DNA of 64,000 nucleotides from Polynucleobacter sp. 15G-AUS-farblos (GTDB lineage: Bacteria > Pseudomonadota > Gammaproteobacteria > Burkholderiales > Burkholderiaceae): positions 1 through 64,000 of the forward strand of contig NZ_JACVOM010000003.1 in NCBI RefSeq assembly GCF_018882445.1, written 5' to 3'. The notes beneath the pieces were generated by a model. That model made no database searches. It was given only the letters and a program-made list of their open reading frames with translations, and was not told where the DNA came from. A program made the position numbers and the translations under genes. Positions 18,975 to 29,409 of this stretch are shown here, one piece after another; positions within the stretch are counted from its first letter, which is position 1; each line of letters starts with the position of its first letter.

Positions 18975-19747
18975 AACTAAACACTGTTGCCCCCAAAGAA
19001 GGCTATACCTGGATTCGTCAAGGTATCTGGCTCTTCAAACAAAATCCTTTAGGATTTTTGATGCTGGTCTTCATGTACGTATTCGCCGCACAACTTGCTG
19101 TGATGGTGCCAGTCATCGGAGTATTTGCTGTCTTGCTATTAACACCCACTTTGTCGGTTGGTTTTTTAACAGCCTGTCGCCAAGCAATTCAGAAAGAGCG
19201 CATCCGTCCGATGGTCTACATCATTGCCTTGCAATCCACCCCACTGATTCGTAAACGGATTCTGCAATTAGGCTTGATTTACGCCGCCATGATCCTGGTC
19301 ATGAGCTTTATGTTGAGCCTAGCAGTGGATTTTGAATTACTCCTGCCCTTGCTCACTAGTGACAAGCCGATTTCACAGGAAGCCATACGACAAATTTACT
19401 TAGTCTTATTTTTTGGCGCCCTTCTCTATATCCCCATTGCAATGTTGATGTGGTTCTCACCCATCTTGATTGCGTGGGCAGATATGTCAGTTCCTCAAGC
19501 GCTATTTTCTAGTTGCTTAGCTTGCTGGTCCAATCGCGGTGCATTCTTTTTGTATCTTGCTATTTGGAGCGCTGTGTTGATTGCCATACCGCTGATGGTG
19601 GGCATGATATTTGATGCGCTCAATTTTGGTCAAGCCGCCTCATACATCATTGCGCCCATCTCAATGGCAGGTCTTACCATCATGCATTGCTCTTTCTTTG
19701 CCACTTGGAAAGCCTGCTTTGCAGAGGATGAAGTGCTGCCTGTATAG
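18971..19747 (+). CDS. BPSS1780-family integral membrane protein, function unknown
   Basis: A 258-residue inner-membrane protein with about six hydrophobic segments. The N-terminus WIRQGIWLFKQNPLGF followed by a Leu/Val-rich segment is characteristic of the BPSS1780 family of Burkholderiales. No catalytic motif is apparent. It overlaps thrB by an ATGA junction and is convergent with uvrD, 13 nt away, without an obvious terminator. No function is established. Confidence 0.85.
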   Translation: MKLNTVAPKEGYTWIRQGIWLFKQNPLGFLMLVFMYVFAAQLAVMVPVIGVFAVLLLTPTLSVGFLTACRQAIQKERIRPMVYIIALQSTPLIRKRILQLGLIYAAMILVMSFMLSLAVDFELLLPLLTSDKPISQEAIRQIYLVLFFGALLYIPIAMLMWFSPILIAWADMSVPQALFSSCLACWSNRGAFFLYLAIWSAVLIAIPLMVGMIFDALNFGQAASYIIAPISMAGLTIMHCSFFATWKACFAEDEVLPV

Positions 19748-19760
19748 CCAGAGCGAGTCT

Positions 19761-22121
19761 TCAGTCGATTGCAGCTAACTTAGCAATACTGAGCTGTAAC
19801 CACTTAACGCCGTGACGCTTGAAGCTCACCTGAGCTCTTGCATCGGCGTCCTTACCTTCCAAGCCGGTCACCTTGCCTTCACCAAACTTGGTATGAAAGA
19901 CATTTTGACCAATCTTAAATGGGTAATCTCCACGAGGTGGTGCAGCCATTCTTCTCACCTCAGTGGATGCCGAACCAATTCGCTTAGTTGGTCGCGAGCG
20001 ATCACTACCTGAGTCAAAAAAATCATTGGATTCATATTCGCGTTGGCGAGTGTAGCCATCTTGCCAAGTAGAGCCCGAGCGAGATTGACCACCCCATCTG
20101 GCATCTTTAGCCTTAGGCGTTAACCACTTCAAGGATTCTTCAGGCAATTCTTCTAAGAAACGAGATGGCATGTTGTAACGTACCTGCCCATGCAACATTC
20201 TGGACTGAGTATGGGAGAGATAGAGACGCTCTTTTGCACGAGTGATTGCTACGTACATCAGGCGTCGCTCTTCCTCTAAGCCATTTTGCTCATTCACACT
20301 ATTCTCATGAGGAAATAATCCCTCTTCTAAGCCGGTAATAAAGACCGAGGTGAACTCCAAGCCTTTGGCTGAATGAACTGTCATTAATTGCACCGCATCT
20401 TGCCCAGCTTGCGCTTGGTTATCACCAGCCTCTAAGGAGGCGTGAGATAGGAATGCCGCTAGCGGAGAAATCTCAATACCAGGATCATTTTCGCCAGGTA
20501 GCATGGCCGCTGCTGCATCTTGACCATAGCCTTCTTCGGCAATGAATGCAGTAGCAGCGTTGATTAATTCTTGTAAGTTTTCTACGCGGTCTTGACCTTC
20601 ACGCTCAGTCAAGTAATGCTGAATCAAACCGCTGTGCTGAATCACAAACTCTACCGTCTCGGGCAAGGTGTTGTGACGAGTTGCTTCACGCATATGATCA
20701 ACCAAGCGGACAAATCCACCCAAGGAAGCACCTGCCTTACCCTCTAAAGAAGAGGCTGCTAAATATAAAGAGCATTGTTGAGCTCTGGCAGCATCTTGTA
20801 AGGCTTCGATTGATCGCGCACCAATTCCGCGCGTTGGAAAATTCACCACACGTGAGAATGAGGTGTCATCATTTGGATTTTCAAGCAGGCGCAAATAAGC
20901 CAAAGCATGCTTAATCTCAGCGCGCTCGAAGAATCGCAAGCCACCGTAGACACGATAAGGGATACCAGCTGAGAACAAAGCATGCTCGATGATGCGGGAC
21001 TGAGCGTTACTGCGATAAAGCAGCGCAATTTCAGTGCGCTTAGTGCCGCTACTCACCAAAGCTTTGATCTCATCAACCAGCCATGCTGCTTCAGCATGAT
21101 CGCTCGGCGCATCGTAGATTCGAACTGGCTCGCCATGCCCAGCATCAGTTCGCAAGTTCTTGCCTAAGCGCTCAGAGTTATTTGCAATCAAATGATTGGC
21201 GGTATCCAGAATATGACCATGCGAGCGATAGTTCTGCTCTAGCTTCACCATCATGGGGTGATACTGCTTTTCATACAAACGCATATTTTCAACGTCGGCA
21301 CCACGGAAAGCATAAATACTTTGATCGTCATCGCCGACAGCAAACACGGAGCTACTGCCCATACCACTGACATTGACTCGACTTGCATCATGTCCAGAAA
21401 GTAATTTCAGCCAGGCGTATTGCAATGCATTAGTGTCTTGGAACTCATCAATCAGAATATGGCGAAATCGTTCTTGATAATGTGTCCGAATGGGCTCACT
21501 GTGTTTTAACAACTCATAACTACGCAAGAGTAGTTCGGCAAAATCAACTACCCCTTCTCGCTGACACTGCTCATCGTAGGCCGCATACAGTTGAGCCATC
21601 TTTGCCTGAAAGTCATCGCCAACCGAAAGATCCTTGGCGCGCTGCCCACGCTCTTTGGCGTGAGCAATAAAGTATTGCAATTGCTTCGGTGGATATTTTT
21701 CGTCATCCACCTTCAAACCCTTTAGGAGCCGCTTGATGGCCGATAGCTGATCTTGGGTATCCAAAATCTGAAAAGTGGATGGCAGACCCGCCTCTTTGTG
21801 GTGGGCTCGCAATAAGCGATTGCAAAGACCATGGAAAGTGCCGATCCACATACCCCGGGTATTGATGGGCAGCATCGCGCTTAGACGCAACATCATCTCC
21901 TTGGCGGCCTTATTGGTAAAGGTCACCGCCAAGACCCCAATTGGGGAAACTTGTCCGGTTTGGATGAGCCAAGCAATGCGGGTGGTGAGGACGCGCGTCT
22001 TTCCGCTACCAGCCCCAGCCAAAATTAAGGCGGATTGGGCTTGGCCATTTTCATTGACGGGCGGGAGGGTTACTGCCTCGCGCTGTTCTGGATTGAGGTT
22101 CGCGAGCAAGTCTGAGTACAT
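19761..22121 (-). CDS. uvrD: DNA helicase II (UvrD)
   Basis: Superfamily 1A 3'-5' helicase used in nucleotide-excision and mismatch repair. The 786-residue protein has Walker [13 protein letters not shown], motif II DEFQDTN, motif [17 protein letters not shown], motif IV QNYRSH and motif [11 protein letters not shown] with [12 protein letters not shown]. The C-terminal Tudor-like segment ([14 protein letters not shown]) binds RNA polymerase in UvrD and PcrA. There is no Shine-Dalgarno; a TATAAT box ends 7 nt before the ATG. Divergent from valS. Confidence 0.95.
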   Translation of the reverse strand: MYSDLLANLNPEQREAVTLPPVNENGQAQSALILAGAGSGKTRVLTTRIAWLIQTGQVSPIGVLAVTFTNKAAKEMMLRLSAMLPINTRGMWIGTFHGLCNRLLRAHHKEAGLPSTFQILDTQDQLSAIKRLLKGLKVDDEKYPPKQLQYFIAHAKERGQRAKDLSVGDDFQAKMAQLYAAYDEQCQREGVVDFAELLLRSYELLKHSEPIRTHYQERFRHILIDEFQDTNALQYAWLKLLSGHDASRVNVSGMGSSSVFAVGDDDQSIYAFRGADVENMRLYEKQYHPMMVKLEQNYRSHGHILDTANHLIANNSERLGKNLRTDAGHGEPVRIYDAPSDHAEAAWLVDEIKALVSSGTKRTEIALLYRSNAQSRIIEHALFSAGIPYRVYGGLRFFERAEIKHALAYLRLLENPNDDTSFSRVVNFPTRGIGARSIEALQDAARAQQCSLYLAASSLEGKAGASLGGFVRLVDHMREATRHNTLPETVEFVIQHSGLIQHYLTEREGQDRVENLQELINAATAFIAEEGYGQDAAAAMLPGENDPGIEISPLAAFLSHASLEAGDNQAQAGQDAVQLMTVHSAKGLEFTSVFITGLEEGLFPHENSVNEQNGLEEERRLMYVAITRAKERLYLSHTQSRMLHGQVRYNMPSRFLEELPEESLKWLTPKAKDARWGGQSRSGSTWQDGYTRQREYESNDFFDSGSDRSRPTKRIGSASTEVRRMAAPPRGDYPFKIGQNVFHTKFGEGKVTGLEGKDADARAQVSFKRHGVKWLQLSIAKLAAID

Positions 22122-22127
22122 CGTCCC

Positions 22128-22137
22128 AATTATAATT
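22128..22137. promoter_or_regulatory. Palindromic bidirectional -10 box between uvrD and valS
   Basis: The palindrome AATTATAATT contains TATAAT on both strands (plus 22131-22136; minus 22134-22129) within a 24-nt divergent gap. The plus hexamer ends 9 nt before the valS ATG and the minus one 7 nt before the uvrD ATG. Start points would be about 22143 and 22122, giving leaders of 0-3 nt on both sides. Neither gene has a Shine-Dalgarno and no good -35 is seen. Confidence 0.5.
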
Positions 22138-22145
22138 TGCCTCTT

Positions 22146-25037
22146 ATGCCAAATGCCTCAAATACCCCTAATTCTCCAGCGACCAGCTCGGTAGACGAAC
22201 TCGCCAAATCCTACGAACCAGCCCCCATTGAAGCCTACTGGGGCCCTGAGTGGGAGCGCAGAGGAATTGCTGATGCCAGTATGGATGAGGGCAAAGGTGA
22301 TTTTTCGATTCAACTGCCTCCGCCCAATGTCACCGGCACCCTCCACATGGGTCATGCATTTAATCAAACCATCATGGATGGCTTGGTACGTCATGCCAGG
22401 ATGTTGGGTAAAAATACCTTATGGGTACCAGGTACTGATCATGCCGGTATTGCAACTCAAATTGTGGTGGAGCGCCAGCTTGATGCTCAAAAGATTTCTC
22501 GTCATGACTTAGGTCGTGAAAAGTTCCTAGAAAAAGTCTGGGAGTGGAAAGAAACTTCTGGCAACACGATCACGCGCCAAATTCGTCGTCTAGGTGCATC
22601 GATTGATTGGGGCAAAGAGTATTTCACGATGGACAGCAAAATGTCCAAAGCGGTGGTGGAAGTATTTGTGCGCCTTCACGAACAAGGCTTGATTTATCGC
22701 GGCAAGCGTTTAGTGAACTGGGATCCCGTATTGGGCACTGCCGTTTCTGATCTCGAAGTAGTGAGTGAAGAAGAAGACGGATCGATGTGGCATATCCGTT
22801 ACCCATTAACCGATGGCTCAGGCTCCTTAACTGTGGCCACTACCCGCCCTGAAACCCTGCTGGGTGACGTTGCCGTTATGGTGAACCCAGAAGATGAACG
22901 CTATAAGCATCTCATTGGCAAATCGGTAAACCTACCTTTATGCAATCGAGAAATTCCGATCATTTCCGATGACTATGTTGACTTAAACTTTGGAACTGGC
23001 GTTGTCAAAGTAACGCCTGCACATGACTTTAATGACTATGCAGTGGGTCAACGTCATCAGCTTCCTTTGATCAATATCCTCACACTAGATGCCAAAATTA
23101 ATGAAAATGCTCCGGCCGCTTATCAAGGCATGGAGCGTTTTGCTGCGCGCAAACAAGTAGTTGCCGATCTTGAATCTGCTGGCTTGCTAGAAAAAGTACA
23201 GCCTCATAAGTTGATGGTGCCGCGCGGCGATCGCACGCAAACGATCATTGAACCGATGCTTACAGACCAGTGGTTTGTGGCGATGTCTAAGCCAAGTCCA
23301 GATAATCAATATCAACCTGGCTCATCCATTGCTGGCGCAGCTCTAGACGCTGTTACCAAAGGTGATATCAAACTGGTCCCAGAAAACTGGATCAATACCT
23401 ATACCCAGTGGCTAGCAAATATTCAAGACTGGTGCATCTCACGCCAACTGTGGTGGGGCCATCAGATTCCAGCTTGGTACGGAGATGATGGACAAATCTT
23501 TGTAGCACGTTCGGAAGAGGATGCGAAAGCTCAGGCTGTTAAAGCAGGGTACACCGGCCAACTTAATCGCGATCCAGATGTATTAGATACCTGGTTCAGC
23601 TCTGCATTGGTACCTTTTAGCTCTCTGGGTTGGCCTGAGAAAACGCCTGCGCTGGAACACTTCTTGCCATCATCGGTCTTGGTGACTGGTTTTGACATCA
23701 TCTTCTTCTGGGTAGCTCGTATGGTCATGATGACCTGCCACTTCACCGGCAAGGTGCCCTTTCATACGGTCTACGTTCACGGTTTAGTGCGAGACGCCGA
23801 GGGTCAAAAGATGAGCAAGTCCAAAGGCAATACCTTGGACCCAATCGATCTGATTGATGGCATTCAAATTGAAGAATTGGTAGCTAAGAGAACCTCTGGA
23901 TTGATGAATCCAAAGCAAGCAGAAAGTATTGGCAAGAAAACCAAGAAGGAGTTTCCAGACGGCATTCCAGCTTTTGGTACAGACGCCCTACGCTTTACCT
24001 TTGCCTCTTTGGCATCGCTAGGTCGTAACATTAATTTTGATCAAAAACGCTGCGAAGGTTATCGTAATTTCTGCAATAAGTTATGGAATGCCACTCGCTT
24101 TGTTCTGATGAATTGCTCTGGCAGCGATGAAGAGAATGGATTTGCTCCTTGTGACAATCAATGTGGTCCGGATGGCTATTTGGACTTCTCTCCAGCAGAT
24201 AAATGGATTGTGTCGATCTTGCAAAAGACGGAAGCCGATGTTGCTAAAGGCTTTGAAAACTATCGCTTCGACAATATTGCTGGCAGCATCTATCAATTTG
24301 TCTGGGATGAATACTGCGACTGGTATTTGGAGTTAGCAAAGGTGCAACTGCAAACCGGCACCCCAGCACAGCAACGCGCAACTCGCCGCACCCTGTTGCG
24401 CGTGCTTGAAACCATTCTGCGCATGGCGCATCCTTTGATTCCATTTATTACCGAGACCCTTTGGCAAACTGTTGCTCCTAAAACCGGTAAAGATGTCTCT
24501 GCACAACTCAAGCAAACAATTGCGCTTCAACCCTATCCAATCGCCCAGCTTGAAAAAGTTGATGAACAAAGTGAAGCTTGGGTGGCTCAAATTAAATCGA
24601 TTGTCGATGCCTGCAGAAACTTGCGGGGAGAGATGCAAGTGCCCCCTGGTCAAAAAGTACCGCTATGGATTAGCGGACCGGAGGCTTTCTTGCAAAAGGC
24701 TACGCCTTATCTCCTAGCCTTAGCTAAATTATCTGAAGTCAAAATCTATAGCGACGAGTCTGCCCTGGAAAAAGATGCGCCTGGCGCCCCCATTGCCCTT
24801 ATAGGCGATCTAAAGCTCCTCCTCAAAATTGAGGTGGATGTAGCAGCTGAACGCATTCGCCTAGGAAAAGAAATTGAGCGTTTGGCTAATGAAATTCAGA
24901 AAGCCAGGGTTAAACTGACCAACGAAAGCTTTGTGGCTAGGGCCCCGGCTGAGGTTGTAGCCCAAGAAAAACAACGCCTTGCAGGCTTTGAGCAAAACCA
25001 CCAGAAGCTTGTTGCACAATTAGAGCGAATTAAATAA
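22146..25037 (+). CDS. valS: Valyl-tRNA synthetase
   Basis: Class Ia synthetase charging tRNA-Val. From the ATG at 22146 it has 963 residues. The HIGH-type motif is in [15 protein letters not shown], the editing (CP1) domain carries [13 protein letters not shown], the KMSKS motif is [13 protein letters not shown], and the C-terminal coiled-coil arm ([15 protein letters not shown]) typical of ValRS is present. A TTG three codons upstream is a less likely start. No Shine-Dalgarno. galU follows after 14 nt. Confidence 0.97.
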   Translation: MPNASNTPNSPATSSVDELAKSYEPAPIEAYWGPEWERRGIADASMDEGKGDFSIQLPPPNVTGTLHMGHAFNQTIMDGLVRHARMLGKNTLWVPGTDHAGIATQIVVERQLDAQKISRHDLGREKFLEKVWEWKETSGNTITRQIRRLGASIDWGKEYFTMDSKMSKAVVEVFVRLHEQGLIYRGKRLVNWDPVLGTAVSDLEVVSEEEDGSMWHIRYPLTDGSGSLTVATTRPETLLGDVAVMVNPEDERYKHLIGKSVNLPLCNREIPIISDDYVDLNFGTGVVKVTPAHDFNDYAVGQRHQLPLINILTLDAKINENAPAAYQGMERFAARKQVVADLESAGLLEKVQPHKLMVPRGDRTQTIIEPMLTDQWFVAMSKPSPDNQYQPGSSIAGAALDAVTKGDIKLVPENWINTYTQWLANIQDWCISRQLWWGHQIPAWYGDDGQIFVARSEEDAKAQAVKAGYTGQLNRDPDVLDTWFSSALVPFSSLGWPEKTPALEHFLPSSVLVTGFDIIFFWVARMVMMTCHFTGKVPFHTVYVHGLVRDAEGQKMSKSKGNTLDPIDLIDGIQIEELVAKRTSGLMNPKQAESIGKKTKKEFPDGIPAFGTDALRFTFASLASLGRNINFDQKRCEGYRNFCNKLWNATRFVLMNCSGSDEENGFAPCDNQCGPDGYLDFSPADKWIVSILQKTEADVAKGFENYRFDNIAGSIYQFVWDEYCDWYLELAKVQLQTGTPAQQRATRRTLLRVLETILRMAHPLIPFITETLWQTVAPKTGKDVSAQLKQTIALQPYPIAQLEKVDEQSEAWVAQIKSIVDACRNLRGEMQVPPGQKVPLWISGPEAFLQKATPYLLALAKLSEVKIYSDESALEKDAPGAPIALIGDLKLLLKIEVDVAAERIRLGKEIERLANEIQKARVKLTNESFVARAPAEVVAQEKQRLAGFEQNHQKLVAQLERIK

Positions 25038-25051
25038 GAATTGGATCCTAA

Positions 25052-25936
25052 ATGCCTTTAAGCACCAAAGCCATTACGAAAGCCGTATTTCCTGTTGCCG
25101 GTTTAGGCACACGCTTTTTGCCAGCCACTAAGGCTAGCCCTAAAGAGATGCTCAACGTGGTTGATAAACCTTTAATCCAGTACGCGGTTGAAGAAGCTAT
25201 TGCTGCTGGCATTACCGAAATGATTTTCGTAACAGGCCGCAGCAAACGTGCAATTGAAGACCATTTTGATAAGGCATATGAACTCGAAGCCGAGCTCGAG
25301 GCAAAAAACAAGCATGCCTTACTCGAAATCGTGCGAAGCGTTAAACCCAGTCATGTTGACTGCGTATATGTAAGACAAGCAGAGGCCCTGGGTCTAGGTC
25401 ACGCTGTTTTATGTGCCGAAAAATTAGTGCGTGATGAGCCATTTGCCATCATCTTGGCCGATGATTTATTAGACGGTCAGCCGCCCGTGCTCAAGCAAAT
25501 GCTCAAGGTATTTGAAGAACAAAATGGCTCTGTTATTGCAGTAGAGAAAATTGATCCGTCCAAAAGCAGCTCATATGGCATCGTCGATGGCAGCGAAGTG
25601 GCTAAAGGCATCTATCGCCTCAATGGCATCGTCGAAAAACCACAACCCCAGGATGCGCCATCAAACCTGGCAGTGGTTGGACGTTATGTTTTGTCATCAG
25701 ATATTTTTGCCCACATTCGGAATCTCAAGCCTGGTGCTGGTGGCGAGATCCAACTGACCGATGCGATTGCTTCCTTGCTAAAAGTTGAGCCTGTCTTTGC
25801 TTATGAATACGATGGCGTGCGTTTTGACTGTGGAAGCAAATTGGGTTATCTTAAGGCTTCTGTGGAATTTGCATTGCGCCACCCTGAAGTGGCAAATGAT
25901 TTTGCGGCTTACCTAAAAAGTCGCTCTCTCACTTGA
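25052..25936 (+). CDS. galU: UTP-glucose-1-phosphate uridylyltransferase
   Basis: Makes UDP-glucose from UTP and glucose-1-phosphate, feeding surface polysaccharide synthesis. The 294-residue protein starts with the nucleotidyltransferase signature [21 protein letters not shown], then [13 protein letters not shown], and carries GHAVLCAE and the metal-site ILADDL. Length and motifs match the bacterial GalU family. It follows valS at 14 nt with GGAT as a weak ribosome-binding site, so it is probably in the same transcript, and is convergent with tusA, six bases apart. Confidence 0.96.
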   Translation: MPLSTKAITKAVFPVAGLGTRFLPATKASPKEMLNVVDKPLIQYAVEEAIAAGITEMIFVTGRSKRAIEDHFDKAYELEAELEAKNKHALLEIVRSVKPSHVDCVYVRQAEALGLGHAVLCAEKLVRDEPFAIILADDLLDGQPPVLKQMLKVFEEQNGSVIAVEKIDPSKSSSYGIVDGSEVAKGIYRLNGIVEKPQPQDAPSNLAVVGRYVLSSDIFAHIRNLKPGAGGEIQLTDAIASLLKVEPVFAYEYDGVRFDCGSKLGYLKASVEFALRHPEVANDFAAYLKSRSLT

Positions 25937-25942
25937 AGCTAT

Positions 25943-26182
25943 TTAGCGTCTTTTCATGTAGAAGACCAGCACTTCACCTTCGGTGGTGCTGGCAATCAAT
26001 TCATTTCCAGTCTGCTTAGCAAAAGCTGGAAAGTCGTGAGCAGCGCCAGCATCTGTCGCTTTAATCCTCAAAACTTCACCCGATTGCATAGTTGCTAAAG
26101 CTTTTTTGGTCCGCAAAATGGGAAGTGGGCAGTTCATGCCAACCGCATCTACTTCTGCATTGAATGCAATTTCCTGGCTCAC
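25943..26182 (-). CDS. tusA: TusA-family sulfurtransferase
   Basis: Small sulfur-carrier protein that moves persulfide sulfur, in E. coli for 2-thiouridine synthesis in tRNA. The 79-residue protein has the CPxP motif in [15 protein letters not shown] and the C-terminal [10 protein letters not shown] segment. I place the start at the GTG at 26182, whose last two bases plus the next form the alaS stop (GTGA overlap); a TTG five codons upstream would overlap more. Co-transcription with alaS links it to tRNA function, but this family has several paralogues with other roles. Confidence 0.9.
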   Translation of the reverse strand: MSQEIAFNAEVDAVGMNCPLPILRTKKALATMQSGEVLRIKATDAGAAHDFPAFAKQTGNELIASTTEGEVLVFYMKRR

Positions 26183-28803
26183 TTGCTTGCCACCCAATCT
26201 TTTACGCCGGCCAATGCTGCACCAACCTTACTGGGGTCATTACCACCAGCCATGGCCATTTCTGGCTTGCCACCGCCTTTGCCGCCAACCTGTTGAGCAA
26301 CAAAATTGACTAGGTCACCTGCTTTGACCTTAGCAATCGAATCGGCAGTCACACCCGCAATCAAACTCACCTTATCGCCTTGCACTGAAGCCAATACGAT
26401 TGCAGCAGTTTTCAATTTAGCCTTTAGAGCATCCATCGTCTCACGCAATACCTGTGCATCTGCGCCATCTAAGCGAGCCGCCAAGACCTTCAGACCGTTG
26501 ACATCGACTGCCTGATTGGCTAACTCATCGCCTTGGCTAGCGGCCAGTTTTGAATTTGCTTTTTCTAATTCACGCTCTGCTTGACGTAAGGCATCTTGGA
26601 GTTGTGCAACGCGATTGACTACATCGCCAGGATGCGTCTTCAAGATGGCTGCAGCCTCATTGATTTTGTCTTCCAAGCCTTGCAAGAACTGCAGTGCGTT
26701 ACTACCAGTGACTGCCTCTACCCTACGAATACCGGCAGCGACACCACTCTCAGAAACAATCTTCAGACTACCAATATCTCCAGTACGCGCTACGTGCGTA
26801 CCACCGCACAATTCTTTTGAGCTACCAATCTCTAGGACACGAACTTCATCACCATACTTCTCACCGAAGAGCATCATGGCACCGGTCTTTTGTGCGTCCT
26901 CCAAAGACATCACCTTGCCAGAGGTAGCGCTGTTATCCAAAATCTCGCGATTTACGATATCTTCAATACGGCGAATTTGCTCAGCCGTCATCGGAGCATT
27001 ATGAGTAAAGTCAAAACGGGTCTTAGTAGCATCTACCAAGGAACCTTTTTGTTGTACATGATCGCCAAGTACCTCACGTAGTGCTTTGTGCAAGATATGG
27101 GTTGCACTGTGATTGCGCATGATGTCAGTACGCTGAGAAACGTCTACCAAGGCATTTAAGGTATCGCCTACTTTGATCTCGCCTTCTAAGACTTCACCCT
27201 GATGCCCAAAGACATCCGCCTGAATCTTAAAAGTATCAGCTACATCAAAACGCACGGTTTCATTACGCAGCTCGCCCTTATCACCCACTTGTCCACCGGA
27301 CTCAGCGTAGAAAGGGGTGTTATCTAAAACAATCACAGCAGCATCACCTGCTTTAACTACCTGAACTGCTGAACCATCAACATATAAGGCAGTGACTTTC
27401 GCGCCTTCATGCTTCAGCGTGTCGTAACCATGAAACTGAGTTGGCTTACCTTTGTATTCCAATCCTTGGGCCACTTTAAATTTACCTGCAGCTCGGGCTT
27501 GATCACGCTGCTTTTGCATGGCTACTTCAAAGCCTTCTGCATCGACAGTGACATCACGCTCACGACATACGTCTGCAGTCAAATCCAAAGGGAAGCCAAA
27601 AGTGTCATGCAAACGGAATGCCGTTTCGCCATCAACTACTTTTGCACCACTAGCTAAGGCACCTTCCAAGATTTCCATTCCATTGGAAATGGTTTGGAAA
27701 AAACGCTCTTCCTCTTGCTTCAGAACTTCGCTAACTTTGTCTTGTGCAGCACGTAACTCTGGATATGCCTCACCCATTTCTTTTACAAGAGCGGGCACTA
27801 GCTGATAGAAAAATGGTTTGCGTGCGCCCAACTTGTAACCATGACGAATCGCTCGACGCGCAATACGGCGCAATACATAACCACGACCCGCATTGCCTGG
27901 AATAACGCCGTCCACCACAATGAAACTACATGCGCGAATATGGTCGGCAATTACTTTCAGTGATGGGCTTTGGGCATCACAGTTCTCACCACCGGCAGCA
28001 TCCACTGCTTCCTTGGCAGCCTGCAATAAATTGACGAAGAGGTCGATCTCATAATTGGAATGTACGTTTTGCAAAACAGCAGCAATCCGTTCAAGACCCA
28101 TTCCAGTGTCCACACTTGGCTTAGGCAAAGGATGCATATTGCCGGCTTCGTCGCGATTGAACTGCATAAAAACGTTATTCCAGATTTCGATAAAACGATC
28201 GCCATCTTCTTCTGGACTTCCGGGTGGGCCGCCTGCAATGTGCTCGCCATGATCATAAAAAATCTCAGTGCATGGACCACATGGACCAGTGTCGCCCATC
28301 ATCCAGAAATTATCAGAAGCGTAGCGCGCGCCTTTGTTATCCCCAATCCGAATAATGCGGTCAGCTGGCACGCCGATTTGTTTATTCCAAATCTCGTAAG
28401 CCTCATCATCTTCTGCATAGACTGTGACCAACAGTTTTTCTTTTGGTAGCTTTAAAGTTTGGGTCAACAAATCCCAAGCAAATTGAATAGCGTCTTTTTT
28501 GAAATAATCTCCAAAAGAGAAATTACCCAACATTTCAAAAAAGGTGTGATGGCGAGCGGTATAACCCACGTTATCCAGATCGTTATGCTTTCCGCCTGCA
28601 CGGATGCATTTTTGAGCAGTCGTGGCTCGGCTATAAGGGCGCTTGTCAAAGCCTAAAAATACGTCTTTAAATTGATTCATCCCGGCATTCGTAAATAGCA
28701 GGGTTGGATCATCTCCAGGCACTACCGGGCTGGAGGGGACGATTTGGTGGCCCTTTTGGGCAAAGAAATCCAGGTATGCCTGGCGAATTTGGGAGACTTT
28801 CAT
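26179..28803 (-). CDS. alaS: Alanyl-tRNA synthetase
   Basis: Class II synthetase charging and editing tRNA-Ala. The 874-residue protein has the N-terminal catalytic core ([32 protein letters not shown]), the editing-domain zinc ligands HSATHILH and [10 protein letters not shown], and the C-terminal DHHA1/C-Ala domain ending [12 protein letters not shown]. Full length. There is no Shine-Dalgarno; an extended -10 ends 7 nt before the ATG. tusA overlaps its stop. Divergent from tctBA with a 125-nt gap. Confidence 0.97.
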   Translation of the reverse strand: MKVSQIRQAYLDFFAQKGHQIVPSSPVVPGDDPTLLFTNAGMNQFKDVFLGFDKRPYSRATTAQKCIRAGGKHNDLDNVGYTARHHTFFEMLGNFSFGDYFKKDAIQFAWDLLTQTLKLPKEKLLVTVYAEDDEAYEIWNKQIGVPADRIIRIGDNKGARYASDNFWMMGDTGPCGPCTEIFYDHGEHIAGGPPGSPEEDGDRFIEIWNNVFMQFNRDEAGNMHPLPKPSVDTGMGLERIAAVLQNVHSNYEIDLFVNLLQAAKEAVDAAGGENCDAQSPSLKVIADHIRACSFIVVDGVIPGNAGRGYVLRRIARRAIRHGYKLGARKPFFYQLVPALVKEMGEAYPELRAAQDKVSEVLKQEEERFFQTISNGMEILEGALASGAKVVDGETAFRLHDTFGFPLDLTADVCRERDVTVDAEGFEVAMQKQRDQARAAGKFKVAQGLEYKGKPTQFHGYDTLKHEGAKVTALYVDGSAVQVVKAGDAAVIVLDNTPFYAESGGQVGDKGELRNETVRFDVADTFKIQADVFGHQGEVLEGEIKVGDTLNALVDVSQRTDIMRNHSATHILHKALREVLGDHVQQKGSLVDATKTRFDFTHNAPMTAEQIRRIEDIVNREILDNSATSGKVMSLEDAQKTGAMMLFGEKYGDEVRVLEIGSSKELCGGTHVARTGDIGSLKIVSESGVAAGIRRVEAVTGSNALQFLQGLEDKINEAAAILKTHPGDVVNRVAQLQDALRQAERELEKANSKLAASQGDELANQAVDVNGLKVLAARLDGADAQVLRETMDALKAKLKTAAIVLASVQGDKVSLIAGVTADSIAKVKAGDLVNFVAQQVGGKGGGKPEMAMAGGNDPSKVGAALAGVKDWVASK

Positions 28804-28810
28804 GGCAATA

Positions 28811-28839
28811 ATTATCGCATTGGCACCCGTCTAGGGCAA
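28811..28839 (-). promoter_or_regulatory. alaS promoter candidate, predicting a leaderless mRNA
   Basis: On the minus strand: -35 TTGCCC (28839-28834), a 17-nt spacer, then TGCGATAAT, an extended -10 with GATAAT at 28816-28811. The predicted start is 28804/28803, i.e. at the A of the alaS ATG. The -35 overlaps the inverted repeat at 28829-28848. Confidence 0.55.
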
Positions 28840-28848
28840 ACCCTAGAC
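28829..28848. repeat. Inverted repeat in the alaS/tctB divergent gap
   Basis: GTCTAGGG-CAAA-CCCTAGAC: two exact 8-bp arms and a 4-nt centre. It covers the alaS -35 candidate and the TAGACA (28844-28849) that could be the -35 of a rightward tctB promoter with TACAAT at 28869-28874 (19-nt spacer). Position and symmetry suggest a regulator site; it has no T-run, so it is not a terminator. The binding protein is unknown. Confidence 0.5.
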
Positions 28849-28928
28849 AAGAACCCCCCAAGGTGCTCTACAATCGCTCAACATTAATAAATAGATCGGC
28901 AATTAAGTCGATATACAAGGAGCGCAAC

Positions 28929-29390
28929 TTGAAAATTCGCAATCAACGGGATTTTGGGGCTGGAATCATGTACATGGTTGTCGGTCTCTTTTTCGCCATC
29001 GTCGCTAGACAATATCAATATGGCACTGCGGCCAAAATGGGGCCTGGCTATTTCCCATTCTGGCTCGGCATTTTGATGGCCCTGATCGGTCTATTAGTTT
29101 TAGTGAAGTCTTTCGGTGCTAAAGCTGCGATTGAATCTATTCCTAAGTTCAACTGGCGCATCATTGCCCAGATTACAGGTGCTGTAGTTCTTTATGGACT
29201 CCTTTTACCTAGAATGGGTTTTTTAGTTGCTGTAGTGGTCTTGGTATTTGTAGCAGCAAGTGCGAGTAAGGAATTTACTTGGAAAGGTACTGCAATTAAT
29301 GCCGCCTTCCTCGTGACCTTTACCTATTCCGTGTTTGTACTGGGCTTAAAGCTCCAGTTCCCACTGCTGCCAGTTTTCTTACAACAATAA
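28929..29390 (+). CDS. tctB: Tripartite tricarboxylate transporter, small membrane subunit TctB
   Basis: Small four-helix membrane subunit of a TTT-family secondary transporter. From the TTG at 28929, with AAGGAG six nt upstream, it has 153 residues; the open frame extends further up but without a ribosome-binding site. The segment GPGYFPFWLGILMALIGLLVL is typical of TctB proteins (first helix pair), and the second half has LLPRMGFLVAVVVLVF. tctA follows after 19 nt. The usual binding-protein gene tctC is not adjacent. Confidence 0.9.
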   Translation: MKIRNQRDFGAGIMYMVVGLFFAIVARQYQYGTAAKMGPGYFPFWLGILMALIGLLVLVKSFGAKAAIESIPKFNWRIIAQITGAVVLYGLLLPRMGFLVAVVVLVFVAASASKEFTWKGTAINAAFLVTFTYSVFVLGLKLQFPLLPVFLQQ

Positions 29391-29409
29391 CGAACCGGGA
29401 CTCTACAAA

